Part shown: positions 1-12,400 of the stretch, piece after piece | Layout: the number at the start of each line of letters is the position of its first letter | Position numbering within the stretch: position 1 is the first letter of the stretch | DNA from: Stercorarius parasiticus | Taxonomy: Eukaryota; Chordata; Aves; Charadriiformes; Stercorariidae | Reading direction: 5' to 3' | Assembly: GCA_013396915.1 (NCBI GenBank) | Contig: VWZL01000728.1 | Location: forward strand, 1,736,001-1,800,000 | DNA: 64,000 nucleotides | Made by a program: the position numbers and the translations under genes | Notes under the pieces: generated by a model | What the model was told of the DNA's origin: nothing | Seen by the model: only the letters and a program-made list of their open reading frames with translations | Database searches by the model: none

Positions 1-785
1 ACGCTCTGCTCCAGCCCGGGCTGAAGCCACGTTACCAGCCCCATTTGCTCTGTGTCCATAGGAGACACAAAGCACCCGGACAGCTGTTGCCATGGCCAGC
101 CCTTTATGTCCCAGGGTCAAGTTTCCCTCTGCACAGAAATATTATTTATAAGGTGGCTTAGGTGTGCCTGGCGCCTGGCAGTTAAAAATGGCAAGTGCCA
201 TCCCAGGGGAGCTTACGGCCCAACTTAGACATAACACAGTGAAAGGGAACAATAAACACAGGGAAGAGAGGGTCAGGGCGAGATGGTGAGATGCTGCGTA
301 TACGCCTTGTCAGCTCTTTTATTCTTCCTATTAAACACTGTAAGGGCTCTGCATCCCCGCGCATTTTTGCAACTGTCCGTCTGGCCTGTTGTGCTGCAGC
401 CACTCGGTGATGGCACAGCGTCGGCTGGGACAGGCTCCACAGCATCTCCAGGCAAAGCCTGAACCCTCAACACTGGAGCTAAAGAGCCCTTTTGGGAAGC
501 TGTCGGTGCTGCCAGGCCCATGAAATCCCCCCTGGCCAAGCCTCGTTCCCTCCACTAGGTCGCAGTGGTGCACAGGCACCGTCCGGCTCCTGCCCTGCCC
601 GGCAAGGAGAGGGGGCTGCTGGCGGCAGAGCTGCCACTTCCAACAGGGCCTGGCATCCAGGGGGATGTGGGGGCAACATTTAGTCCCTGAATTGGCATGG
701 AGAAATCATGGGGCTTATACCGACTGCCGGAGTGGGCAGGGACTTGCCCTGAGAGCAACAGGACTTAACAGCGAAGAGAAACCGG

Positions 786-820
786 AGTTATGTAGAGTCC
801 AGGTAGTTATGTAGAGTCCA
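786..820. repeat. 16-bp direct repeat, period 19
   Basis: agttatgtagagtcca occurs at 786-801 and again at 805-820, identical and separated by three bases. This is a short local duplication in intron 3 sequence. Confidence 0.9.
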
Positions 821-3068
821 AGCCTTCTCCCTACACCCAACACACCACACCGACTTTACTAGCAGGGGAAGAGATTGACAGCATTGAGAATAGAAATTGT
901 CTCTGTCTGCTGTCTTGCCAACAGCCAGCGCAGCACATCCCCAGCCCCTGCATCCTTCCGGGGAGAGATGAAGTTCACCTCACCCACGCTGCCGGTTCTG
1001 CCCCATCAGCTCTGCTGCGACGGCTACCTCATGGCTGGGAGAGCTGCCCACGGCAGAGAAACTGCCCTGTCTGCAGAGAAATGACCAGAGATTGCCACCT
1101 TGGCAAGATTCTGCAGCAACAGTGATAAATGACAACTTTGCTATCCACTGCATTTTATTGCTTCATCCCACCAGAAGCATTTCACCCACGTCTGTTGAAG
1201 CCGCCTCGGTGGCCCATGCTCTCCCAGGCTCAGGTGGTGCAAATTCCTTCCCGAGTGAGGTTTGCAGCACTTTGAAAATTTGTATTTATGGGCAACATGA
1301 AGCAAACAGAATTTAATAAGGAAACAAATAAGAGGATGGCTACTGGGTTCATCTACTGCAATCAAAACACCTATGGGGTTAGCAAGTGTTTTCACTGTAG
1401 GTGAAGTTGCTGCAGAGCTGAGGGTGCCAGTTCATTGCTACACGGCAGCTTTGCCTGGGGCCCAGATGGCTGCAGCACCCACGGGTGCAAGTCAGAAAGG
1501 ACAGTGTGGCTCACGTGCCCACTTCAGGCTGTCCACTCCTACATTAACATGTGAGAAGCTCCCCAAAGGCTGCTGATTAGACGGCATCATCCTCCAGCTC
1601 TGTCCCCAGGACACAGTCACCCCTACGCTCATGTCCTCCTGCTGAATGCTGGCCATGCCCCAGCGCCCAGTTTTGGGAGGGGAGTCCCAGCTGCAACAGG
1701 GTGTCAGGGTGGCCTTTCCCAGAGGTACCAGTGCTAGAACAGGGTTTACGGTCCATTTGAAATCAGCCATCCCAAGTAACCTCCAGAGTCTACTTTCTCC
1801 ACCTCTCAGCCCTCCAGGAAACCTTCTTCTCCCCAGAAATTTCACATTTCTTAATCTCAGCCTGTTTTCCAGGTCAGCAGTCTCACTGCCCAGCACTCCC
1901 AGTCATTCAGCAGAGATGTGTCGAATGCTGTCACTGCCTCTGTGCCTTTGCCATCCTGCCAAGCGTGCCTGCTCCACAAACGGCTGGAGGCAGAGCTGCA
2001 GGAGCCGGCTCCTTCAACAGCGGCTATGCGCTCACTTGGAGGATGCTCTGCCACTGTAGTACCTGCCAAACCACCTCAAAGCCATCACCAGCATACGTAT
2101 CATCAGGCTGAGAAATTAGCAGGAGGGGAATGATTCAATGGACAGACACAAGCAAGGCAGGCATGGCCAGGATTAACCACTGAGCCCTGCAGGCTCCTTC
2201 CTTTTACCTCCCTGGCCTGCTCAGTGCCGTGGCCGTGCATTGCCTGCCTGTCTGCACGGCACAGCCGCCTCGGCTTCGCTGTAGCTTGCAGCCCCTGTAG
2301 CTAAATTCAAGGTTGAGAAATCCAGCACCATCAAGAAAGAGGATCAGGGTGGCTCACTGCAACATTGACAGCGCTGCAATGATAGCACCCAAATCTCAGC
2401 CTGCCAGATCTGGGGCAGGGTCGCTATCTCAAAACTGCAAAAAAACCTATTTTGCCCTAAATTAATTATAGTTAGTACTGGCACCATTAGCCTGGGCAAA
2501 CCTTGTTGTGTCAAGCCATCTAACTCTGGTCTGCTGTAGACCTGTGGGAGTCTCCTGCCCCCAAAACAAAGTGCCGCTTGGTGGATCTTTTGGGTAATAT
2601 AAAAAGGGTCACTTTTCCCCAAAAAAGAATAAGGCATCTGTGAGTGCACGCGCCTAAGCATATCCCATTGTTAAACAGCATTTCAACTCTAGACCGAGAG
2701 CTCAGCTTAGGCTGCAGTTTAAAGCGAGGACCATTTCTGCCTTGCAGCAGCTCAGCACCAGCATCAGCTTTTCCCCGTACACACAAAGTGTAAACGTTCT
2801 CAACTATTCAGCTGGTTCTGTGGTTTTAGATTGAAAATATGTTGCTATGGAGAGCACAGCATGGGAACGTGCAGCCACCACAACGCACCACAGCAGAAGC
2901 CGCCCACAGCTTCTGCTGATATTTGCAGGCTCTCTGCTGCCATCCACACAGAGGCTGAAAATAGACCTAAAGCTCAAATGAAGCATCTGTAATACTTCAT
3001 TTTGCCCATCCCTCCCCGAGGCACCGAGACTTTTCACAAAAATGATACCGAGCATCCCACATACGCTC

Positions 3069-3076
3069 TGACGTCA
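3069..3076. promoter_or_regulatory. Full palindromic CRE (TGACGTCA)
   Basis: A perfect cAMP-response element octamer inside intron 3 sequence, in a region otherwise poor in CpG. It may be a chance match; there is no promoter-like context around it. Confidence 0.3.
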
Positions 3077-6000
3077 CTTCACTGATTTCTAATTCCTTGC
3101 TGCGCACATGCCTTGAAAAGGAAATTCCTTCCAGCCCCATTTTAATTCTATGTCCTATTTTTGTCTAGGAAGCAGGTTTCCCTCCAGAGCCACCCTTCTG
3201 CCGGTACCCCCAGGTGCTGCTCAGTCCTTGTTACCTTTTAGCCACAACATAAAGCAAATCCCTTGTGCTGCCCCACATTGCTGCCCTGCTGACTGAAGGA
3301 TCTGATTTCTGTCATTTAAAGCTGATCTTAGCAAAGGTCATTCAGCAGCAGCAAAGTGATCTCCAAACACATATTCAAGTGCAGGGGAAACTGTCTGTAC
3401 CATTAAAGTCTCAGCCTTTGCAGCCTTCAAAATGCATGGTCTGGGTCCTGAAGGATGCTGAGCATTTTCTGATCTCACTGACTTGATGAGACTTGGGAGA
3501 GCTCAGCCAAAGCAACGCAGACTTGAGCCCACAGCACCGTGAATGAAGAACACCTTGGGGTTTTTCTTTCCTATGAATTTTTAAAATATCTGAAATACTG
3601 TTTGTTTTCTTTCTCATATTCTGGAGGAATTGCTAAATCCTCAACTGTGCCATAAACATGCAGCCATCAGCCCTTGATTTCTAAAAATGTATTTGTATTA
3701 AGCTATGAAATTATTTACAATGGCCATAAACATTCTCCCAGCATCTGGCAGCTGGGAAAGGGCCTTGGAACTCACTAATTTACTTACATTGTAAACCACT
3801 TTCTAATAAATAAATAAGCTCTTAATATCTCACCCACAAAAAGAGGCACATTGCGTAAAATACTATATTTAGGGGTCCTTTGGAGGTCAGGGATTCAGCA
3901 GCTGAATGTCTCTGAGGATCTTTCTTTGGTGAGTGTATGTTTATGCCCAAATGAATTGTCAGCTGAAAGTCTTTATTTTGAAATCAGTTTTAAATTCTCG
4001 CATTGCTTTGAATGCTGGAGAAGTGCCTGCTCGGTTCTTGTTTTGCCTGAACCAGGGTCAAATTCTGATGTAAGGGGCAGAAACGGACACTTAAAAAATC
4101 CAAGTAAATGCTTGCTGATCCTATAGCAGGGACCTTCCTGGGAGGGACTGCTGAGCCTCCAGGCTGGCTTCCAGGGTGGGGGTGCTCTCCAGGCCAAGAG
4201 GACGCCTAGTGCCAGAGCCCATGGAGAAAAGAGAAGGCCATGCAGCATTGCGAAGAGGTTCAAACGGCCATGGTGCTCTAGCGCTGCTTCCCAGGTTTTA
4301 CTGCAGAGGGGCAGTCAGGAATCCTCCCTCCTGGCTCAGCATCCACAGCCCAGCCACTGGCTGCCAGGTGACACAGAGTGAGGAGAAGGGCAAACAAGTA
4401 TCCCACATGTCCCATCGGCTCCTTTGCAAGAGATGAGCCATGTTAGGGCCCCTAATGGATGCTGAGAGCATTTAAATTGAAGATGTGAAATCCAGCATGG
4501 TGCCCTTCAGGACAAAGGAGGATGAGTGGCTGGTTCAAAGTAATCCTGGACTGAAAACAATATTTTCAGATCAAACTTGGTCCAAAATTTGTGTTTTGTA
4601 AAAAATAGCAACAGCCTTTTACAAAACCTAAGGTAAATGAGGACTGTTTTCACGTACTGCTTCACTTACATAAAAATAAAACCCAAACCTTCCTCTAATT
4701 TCAACCAGTGCTGGTTAAAAGAAAAGGTTAACTAGCAAATAGGAGAAAAGAATGCTTCACCCACTCTCCCTGCCCCAGACATGGAAGACAGGGAGGAACA
4801 AATGAGTTATTAAAATCAGTTTTGTTTTAATCATGTGAGGTTATACTCTTGGACAGCTAGAGATCTGAATGAAGAATTTTAAAATAAGAGCCCCAATGTC
4901 CCACTATATCACCAGTGCTCCTCAGACAACCTCTGTGTGAAGGTTTATTTACCCCATTTATCTACAGTTGGAAATGGCTTCAGAGATCTCTGACTAACTG
5001 CAGAGCAAAAAAGCTCCCTCTCCTCTCACTGCAGCCCCCATCTGCTGCACTGGGAAAGATGAAGCTGTACCAAAACCTCCCGTTTCCTCACAAAGTCCCC
5101 CCCGTGCATGGCGTTGGCACCCTTCCTGTGGTGGCACAGCCAACCCACCTGGGTGCCCTGAAGAAACCGTCCCTGCAGCACAGCCATGATGGTCTCTGAT
5201 GTCTTCCCAGGCATCCATGGGAAAAGGGAGCAGGTTGCCAGGATGCTGGTAGCAACCCCAGCTGGCCGTAAAACATAATCAGAATGCAAATAGCTTCTTT
5301 AAATGCCCGCTGGTTCCCCTGGTGAGTTGTCTCCGCAGCGTGTCCCCCCATTCAGTCAGTGTAGAAGCTCTACAGAAACCTTTCTCAAACACAGTGAGCT
5401 ATATGCTGCTACATTATTTTTTTTGTATAGTTAGTAATTTCCAGCCAGCAAGGGATTATTCCAGTACAACTAGGCAGAATACATTGTTTTCTTAAGAAAG
5501 ATAAACAAAAAGCAAATGCAATGGGATGGCTGCTGGTTTTCAACAGAAAATCATGCGATCTTGCATGTCGTTATTGCAACACTTGAAGCAGCACAGACTG
5601 CTTGCTGTTGATGGGACAGATCTGGAGGGGGGTTGAATGAAAGAACTGCTCTGTGCCTTCAGGAGCAATGGTCTAAGTTCACCCCTGTTGTAACACTGCT
5701 CCACTCACCCCAAACCGGAACTTAGCCCTACAGTTTTGAAACTACACATGGACAGCATGAATAAATCTCATCACCGAGGGTTTCCTGACATTCCTGCTGA
5801 ATATCCAGTCCTATTAGTCAATGTCAGGTTCTGGGCAACATGAAAAATTGCAGAAATCCATCCTGGCTGTCACTGGAAACCAAAGGTCAATCTCAAAAAC
5901 TGAGAGACTCCTTCTAGCTTTGGAAGGCAGTCACATTTCAAGACTACAAATGCAATTGTCAAAGCTCTGCACATTCATGTGAAACGGAAGGAAAAATAAG

Positions 6001-6287
6001 ACCCCGGACAATGGGACCCTGGTGGAGTGGTGGAAGAATTGGGCTTTTCCTGGGAAGTCGTTTGCCAAAACATTAAAATAGAATCTATTTACACAATAGA
6101 TTGGAAAATGTTAACAGTCAAAAACGTGTTAGACAACAGGATTTCAGATTAGAAACACTGGGCTTGTCCCGTGAACGTGTTCTAAAATAATTTATGGGTT
6201 CTCCAAACTGAGCAAAATGAATATTTTCTGTAATGACCCTTTCGGTGGGGTTTTCACCTCTGCTTTCGCCATTAAGGTTGCCTCCTC

Positions 6288-6412
6288 TCCAAACCCACAA
6301 CCATCTGCCTTCATCTCATCCCATTCTCCTGTCTCACTCCTTGTGCTCCCACCCCTGCCCAAAGCTTCCCTCCCACTGCTCTCCCACCACATCCGTGGTC
6401 ACCAGCTGCACC
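6288..6412. repeat. Pyrimidine-rich tract
   Basis: A C/T-rich, G-poor stretch (ctcctctccaaacccacaac onward) within intron 3 sequence; composition only, no gene. Confidence 0.55.
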
Positions 6413-9400
6413 ACATGAACAGGCTATACTTTAATTGTGCTTGAGAATAAGAGGCAGAAAGTCAGGCTCCCCAGTTTCTATTCCTGTCCCTTGTCCTCCC
6501 CGCAGAGCCTTCGGGAGATCATTTCATCTCCGTGATCTGTGACTTGAGTCTTCCTCCTGCAAGCAGCTCATGATGCTCTGAATAACTCCCCCAGGGGGTC
6601 TGCGGGGAGTGAGGTCCCGGAGCCCTCAGTGAGAAATACGATGTTCACCTTGTTAAATGTTGAAATGTTTAGGTGTTAAAAGGGAGAAAGGGCTCTTTTA
6701 AGCATTACTCTGGGGAGCAGATGGCCAGCAGCTGAACTTCTCCTGGAAATCTGTGCAGTTTTAAGTGGGAAACACAGCCTATAAAACTTTAAATAAATCT
6801 ATTGTAGACCGTGTAGTAACCAGTGACAGTCGCTTACAATGCACCCCGTCCTTGCTGTTTCAGCAGCCGCCTTGTGGCTGAACATGAAGTGCTTTCAACA
6901 TACCTGTCAGCCTTCCCAGGGCTGCAGGGGACTCTTACTCCCCACTTTTGGAGGAAATCCTGGGATCAGCTCTCCCTCCCCAGCCAGCTCTCTGCTTTGA
7001 AGTTTCCACAATGGTCAAATTTGTCATCACCACCCAGTATCTAAGTAAAATCATCAGAGGCCTCATGAGATGACTCAGACCTGAGTCTCTGCTTTTAGCA
7101 GGCACACACAGAAGTTATCTGCTGCCTCCCCAAAGAGAGACACAAAGCACTGGCTTAAACACATTGCTGCTCAGATAACATGATGCTGACAGACAGACAG
7201 AGAGGAGACGCTTGGCATAGCTTTTAAGTACTTCTTCATTGAGGGCATCCACCATCCTATAGTGCAACACTGCAAACGTGCTTCCCAACATGAGGGTCTA
7301 CCCTGCTCATACTTGAATGTCCTCCTGATAGATCATTTTGCAATAGCTGATGGACTTAGTGCTTGTAGGCAGAGTTATGGTGCTGAATCTTCTGCCCACA
7401 TTAAAAATAAACAGAGTAGCTATGATCTACAAATCTCTAGGATGTCCCAAATTCAAACACATCATGTCCTGCTCGGATTTTTATTCCCCGCGTTGCATGA
7501 ACGTTCAGCTGAAAATGTTTCATCCCATGCCCAAAGGTGAGCAGGGTGAGGAGAGGAGATACTGTGTAAGATGTTTGTCTTCACACTTGCTCCTGCTGTA
7601 AGAGCCACCCAGGTGGGAAAGTCTGAATATTTCCACACGGCTCCAGCTCCGCCCAGGCTCACCTGGCAGTGCTGGCTGTCTCCCTGCCTGGCCTCTGATG
7701 CTCGGGGACACAGAGGGGGAGGATGGAAAGAACAACAAGAGCATGCCACTGCGCGTCCAACTAGAGGAATCAAGAGGTATTTAAGTGTTCAAGGGAATTG
7801 CCACACTTCCCCCTACACAGAAGTTGCATCTTGTGCTTGTTGTGCAATGTGGGGAAGCACAGGGCCAGGAGAACAGTCCCATAAGAACAGAAACAACAAC
7901 AAATTCACTCTTCTCCTTTTTTCAGATCCTTAAAGTATTGTGAATATATAAGCTGTAAGAGCTAAACTCCTTCCTTTGCAGTTTTCCTTTAATTTTGAAG
8001 TGGGTAATTCTCTGTTTTTCAGAGAAGCAGAGACAAGGCCCATTCTCCTGCATCACTGGTATTTTCTGGATGTGCTGAAGATCCCAGCTGACCTCGTCCT
8101 CCCTCCCATGGATGTGGTGCCGAGGATGGCACCGAGCAGTAGGGACAGCTGACAGCCACTTTCAGCCGCAGCACCTCTTCCGAGACACAACACCCGGGCA
8201 GACAGCTTGCTCTCACCGTTCTCCAAAGCTTTTCAACAATTCCTCCCGGCTGTCTGCAAGGGATCCGCAGTCCTAAGTGAATTCCCTTTTCAGCTAGACA
8301 CACTGTTATTTCAGTATAGCACTGTCTAGACAATGGAAAAAAGTGTGAACAATTTAACGTATTACTTTCCCCTTGTTTTTCAAGAAAATGGTGAAAGTCT
8401 GGAAGACTTCTGGTCTTTGTGCAGCATTTTTTTGGGAGTTTTTTTGTTCGTTTTTATAATACATACAGACATATATATATACACAGAGAGCTGTAAATAT
8501 TTATACAGAACTTCAAAAAGCCATTATTATATCCAATTAATGAGAGGGCTTTGTTTCACCATCAAGATTTCTACAAGATTCAGTAATTTATCTTTATTCA
8601 GACCATTCTGTGAATAAAATGGTGGCTGTCCTACCAGATAGAAAGCAGATACTATCCTACCTCCCCTTGAAAAGCAACCGACTTGCCTCAGAAACAAGCA
8701 GCAGCAGTTATTAAATGCAAGAGAACCATCCCTTTCACCCCGCTGAACTTCATCCAGCCTCAACATTTCCTAAAACTGAAAAAAAAAGATGACACTGCAA
8801 AACATCTTACATAAATTTTGCTGTCCCAGGAGCCTCCACAACCAATCCAAAGGGTCAAAGTACTTAAAGAAACCAGATTCTCATGGGATTTCTAGCTCCC
8901 ACTTTCAGATCTCAGCCATTACACAGAAGGCAGCCAGCATCACCCTTGACAGGTCCCCACCCCTGCAACAATTAAATGTCCAAATTTGTTTGGGTGCCTG
9001 AGCCTCTCACAGGAATCCTCCAACATTTTTCAGTGAAGTCTGGATAGGGAAAAGCCAGTCATCAGCAGGGACAGCATGAAAACAATCGTAACCTATTCAA
9101 CTCCTATTTTTTCTTATTTTTAAAAAGACAATTTTGTAGCATTTTCCCACTGAATACTGGCGAGAAGTAACCAAAACTTCTTGATGACCGTGTGAAGATA
9201 CATGGACAAGAGAGGAAACCCATGTGCACCCCCAAGTCTTGAAGCCACCACTGTCCTCAGCACCAAAGGGAAACCTGACCCAGTGCTGGCTGGCCGGGGA
9301 CTTCCAGTTCATCATGGGCCACTCCAAGAAACATTTAAAGCCAAATGAAGAATTTTTCCCTCAATACTTAGCAGAGCGGTATACCAGCTATCTAAACTTA

Positions 9401-12400
9401 TAGAAGAAATACAGAACCAAACTCACTTTCCCCACTCCACTGGAATCCCAGAGGTGTTTTTGGGGGGCGGCTGTGCTCCACGCTGCAATGCTGGTGCGGG
9501 CGGGATGCAGACAGTGAGCAATGGGCAGAGGTGCTGCTGCCACGGGGGCAGCTGGGTAAGCGCCCAAGCACGCGGATGCTTTTCTCCTCTGCATCCACAT
9601 CGACTCAGGGGCGGGAGCTCCAAAAGTGCATGTTTCCTGCTGATATTTCTGCTTCTCCCTGTTTCCATCGGTGCCAGGAATAACAGGAGAGCAGTCTCTC
9701 CCCCAGCCCCTCCTCTCCTGGTACTGGACATGGCCAGTGGTATGAAGAGCAGGGGCTGAGGAACACACTGGAGTTACTGAAGCAAATATTTTTGGTGCCT
9801 CTGGATGTTCCAAGTTAAGCTCGGACCATGCAGCACTTAGCTTGCGTGATATCCAAACTAGTCTAGCAGGGCCTAATCCTTATGAATAGCTGGGTAGCTA
9901 TTAAAATTGTTTTCCTTGAACAGCTAAATGGAAATGCGAGGGCTTGACGCTTGAGCTAGCATTTAAAATGGGCTCAGGTAATCAAAACACCAGATCGGAG
10001 AGCACTGGGTGTTTTGGGAGAGCTGAGATTCAATTCAGCTTTGAACCTTTAATTTATTATAGTCAACAATTCCCACCCCCAATAAATGAAACTAGCCCCG
10101 GCTCCTTACAGAGACTGGCTGGACCTGATCACACGGGGTCATGCTATCTGCTTATACCTTTTTGGCCAGCAGCGCTTGTTGTGCAACCTAACACCATCTG
10201 TCTGTCATTCTGTCATGTCACCTCGGGATGCCACTTGGGAAGAAACACGTCACTGGTCATCTCTCGCTGAAGACATCCGAGATGCCAGCATCCTGGATCG
10301 CAGTCTTCTCTCCGTCTGGGCAGCAAACACCCAGCACAAATTTAGAGCAACAAACAGCATGAAGACAACTCCGATACCTGCAAATTATTTTCCTGCACAC
10401 ATGGCCAAGCTACAAACCGTTATCAGAGAACGCCTGGTAAATACGATATTCTGTGTAAGTGATATAGGTAGCTTTTAAGTGTCACACACAGGCAGTACGG
10501 ATACACAGCAGAGTGATGGATAAACAGGTTAAATGTATGAAATTTTTCTGCTGTGCTAACTTTCTCCAGGCCCTCTGGCATGGGTGATGGTGAAGGAGTA
10601 AGTGAAAAGCTGCTGAGGTGGTGACAAGACGCTGAAAAAGTAACTGGTGTGAGAGAAGCTGTTACGCACAGCCAGTGTGCAGGAGAAGCTGGCGTGAGGA
10701 CGGAGGGTCCGTGTGTCCTGCATGCTGCTCCTGCTCCCAGCCACAACCACTCTGATACTGGGGCAGGTGGGGACAGGCCCATAAAGATGGAGGCCCCGAC
10801 CATACAAAGTGGGAGGATGAATAGAGGGAAGGTGGCCCCAGAGCAGCTCGTTTCCCGAGTGGGGCAGAGCCATGCGGATCCCCAGGCAGAGCCTCTCCCC
10901 GCCAGGCAGCTCCAGCAAGCTGAGCGGGTGCCGGAGCCACGTGCCTGTGCACACTTCTGTCCAGAAACGCCAGCGCCAGAAAAAGCCTGGCTTACTGCAT
11001 CAGAGTAGATGAATATTTCATGAAGAACAGAAACACAATTTGGGCATTTCAAGCAAGTAAATTGGACTGTATATTCATGTGCACGGAGGCAGCCATTCTG
11101 CATGAAGAAAACCATCAGATACCAAGCCTCACTGATCTGGTTTCCTGAGCGGGCTGAGAGCAAGCGATAAAGGACTCCTCTCCAAGCCCCATCCCTACAA
11201 GGAAGCCTACATTAAAAAAAGAAAAGGAAAGAAGAAACCATGTTTTGAGCTAAGCCAATGCGATGCACCCTTCACTAATTGTAGATATCCTGAAAAACCC
11301 TATAGCAGGCTCAACCTGGCCGCAGAGGCGGCAGATCAGCAGTGCTCCTTTGTGCCAGCCCCGGGTGGCTGCAGAGGAGACATACATGCTAACTGCTGCC
11401 CAAACTGGACAAGAGGGAAGCCTTGCTTCCTTAACCATGGACATGTAAAACAATTTGGTATCAAGTCTGACCCATGCTAGCAGTCCAACTTCCATGCTTT
11501 CTATAAAGACTAATAAAACCAGCAATTTTCAATGCCTGGAATGCATACAATTCAGACATAATATGTCTGTTGTGTAATATGAGGAGAGCAGCAGTGCTGC
11601 AGAGCTGGACAAGAGGTAATCCAGGAGGTAACTGAGAGCAAAGGGCTAAGAGCCTGCATGTGGCCAAGCCACCCCCTGAAGAACTGCCAATAACATTTGC
11701 ATAGATCTGATATCTTTCAGCTCACCAAATGACTCAGACATCACCTAGGGACCAAAGATGATGCAAAGATGCGTTAAATGCTTCTCCTTATTTAACCTTC
11801 ACTGGCTGCATCATGACAGTGCATGCCAGCTAAGGGTGTTCTGTGTGCCCAGGGGAAGCAAAGCCCAAGCACTGCATGGGGCTCCCCGGGATGCATTAGG
11901 ACATTTGGAAGCTACGTAGCATAGCCCAATAGGTTGTAGAGCATCATGCAGAAGCCTTTGGTACCCAATGCCAGTTTTGGGGATGAAGCTCCTCTCTTTC
12001 CAGGTATGGATGGCATAAGACACTCCACACCTTTGGGAGAAGGCCTGAAACTCACAGGGGCTCTCCTATGAAAAGGCACAGGTCACTGTAGCAAGGAGAG
12101 TTGGCGTTTTTCATCTCTCCCTGCTCTGATTGCTCATGGATGAGCTGCAGGGGCAGGCCCACAACACAGCCCATCGCCCCTGCAGCTCCTTGAGGGACGC
12201 ACCGAGCGCCCACATCCAGCATGGCAGCTCCCCGGGCAGCAACGGAGCCATTCGGCTGCGCAGCACACATCTTTGGCACGCTGTAGCTGGGGGGGCATAC
12301 GGCGCAAGCCAATTCTGCAGCCTGACATTCAACGAGACTTGACAGGTCCCACTGAGGTTTGCACGCAGAGAAAGAGCCCGAGGCCCCCAAGCCAGCGACA

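Noticed and set aside
601..630. Possible CTCF-like GC-rich motif
   Set aside because: Only a partial match to the consensus by eye; not strong enough to list.
10423..11163. 246-codon open frame on the minus strand
   Set aside because: No recognisable domain, low-complexity Ser/Cys/Leu composition, many shadow frames over the same GC-rich DNA, and no convincing splice context.
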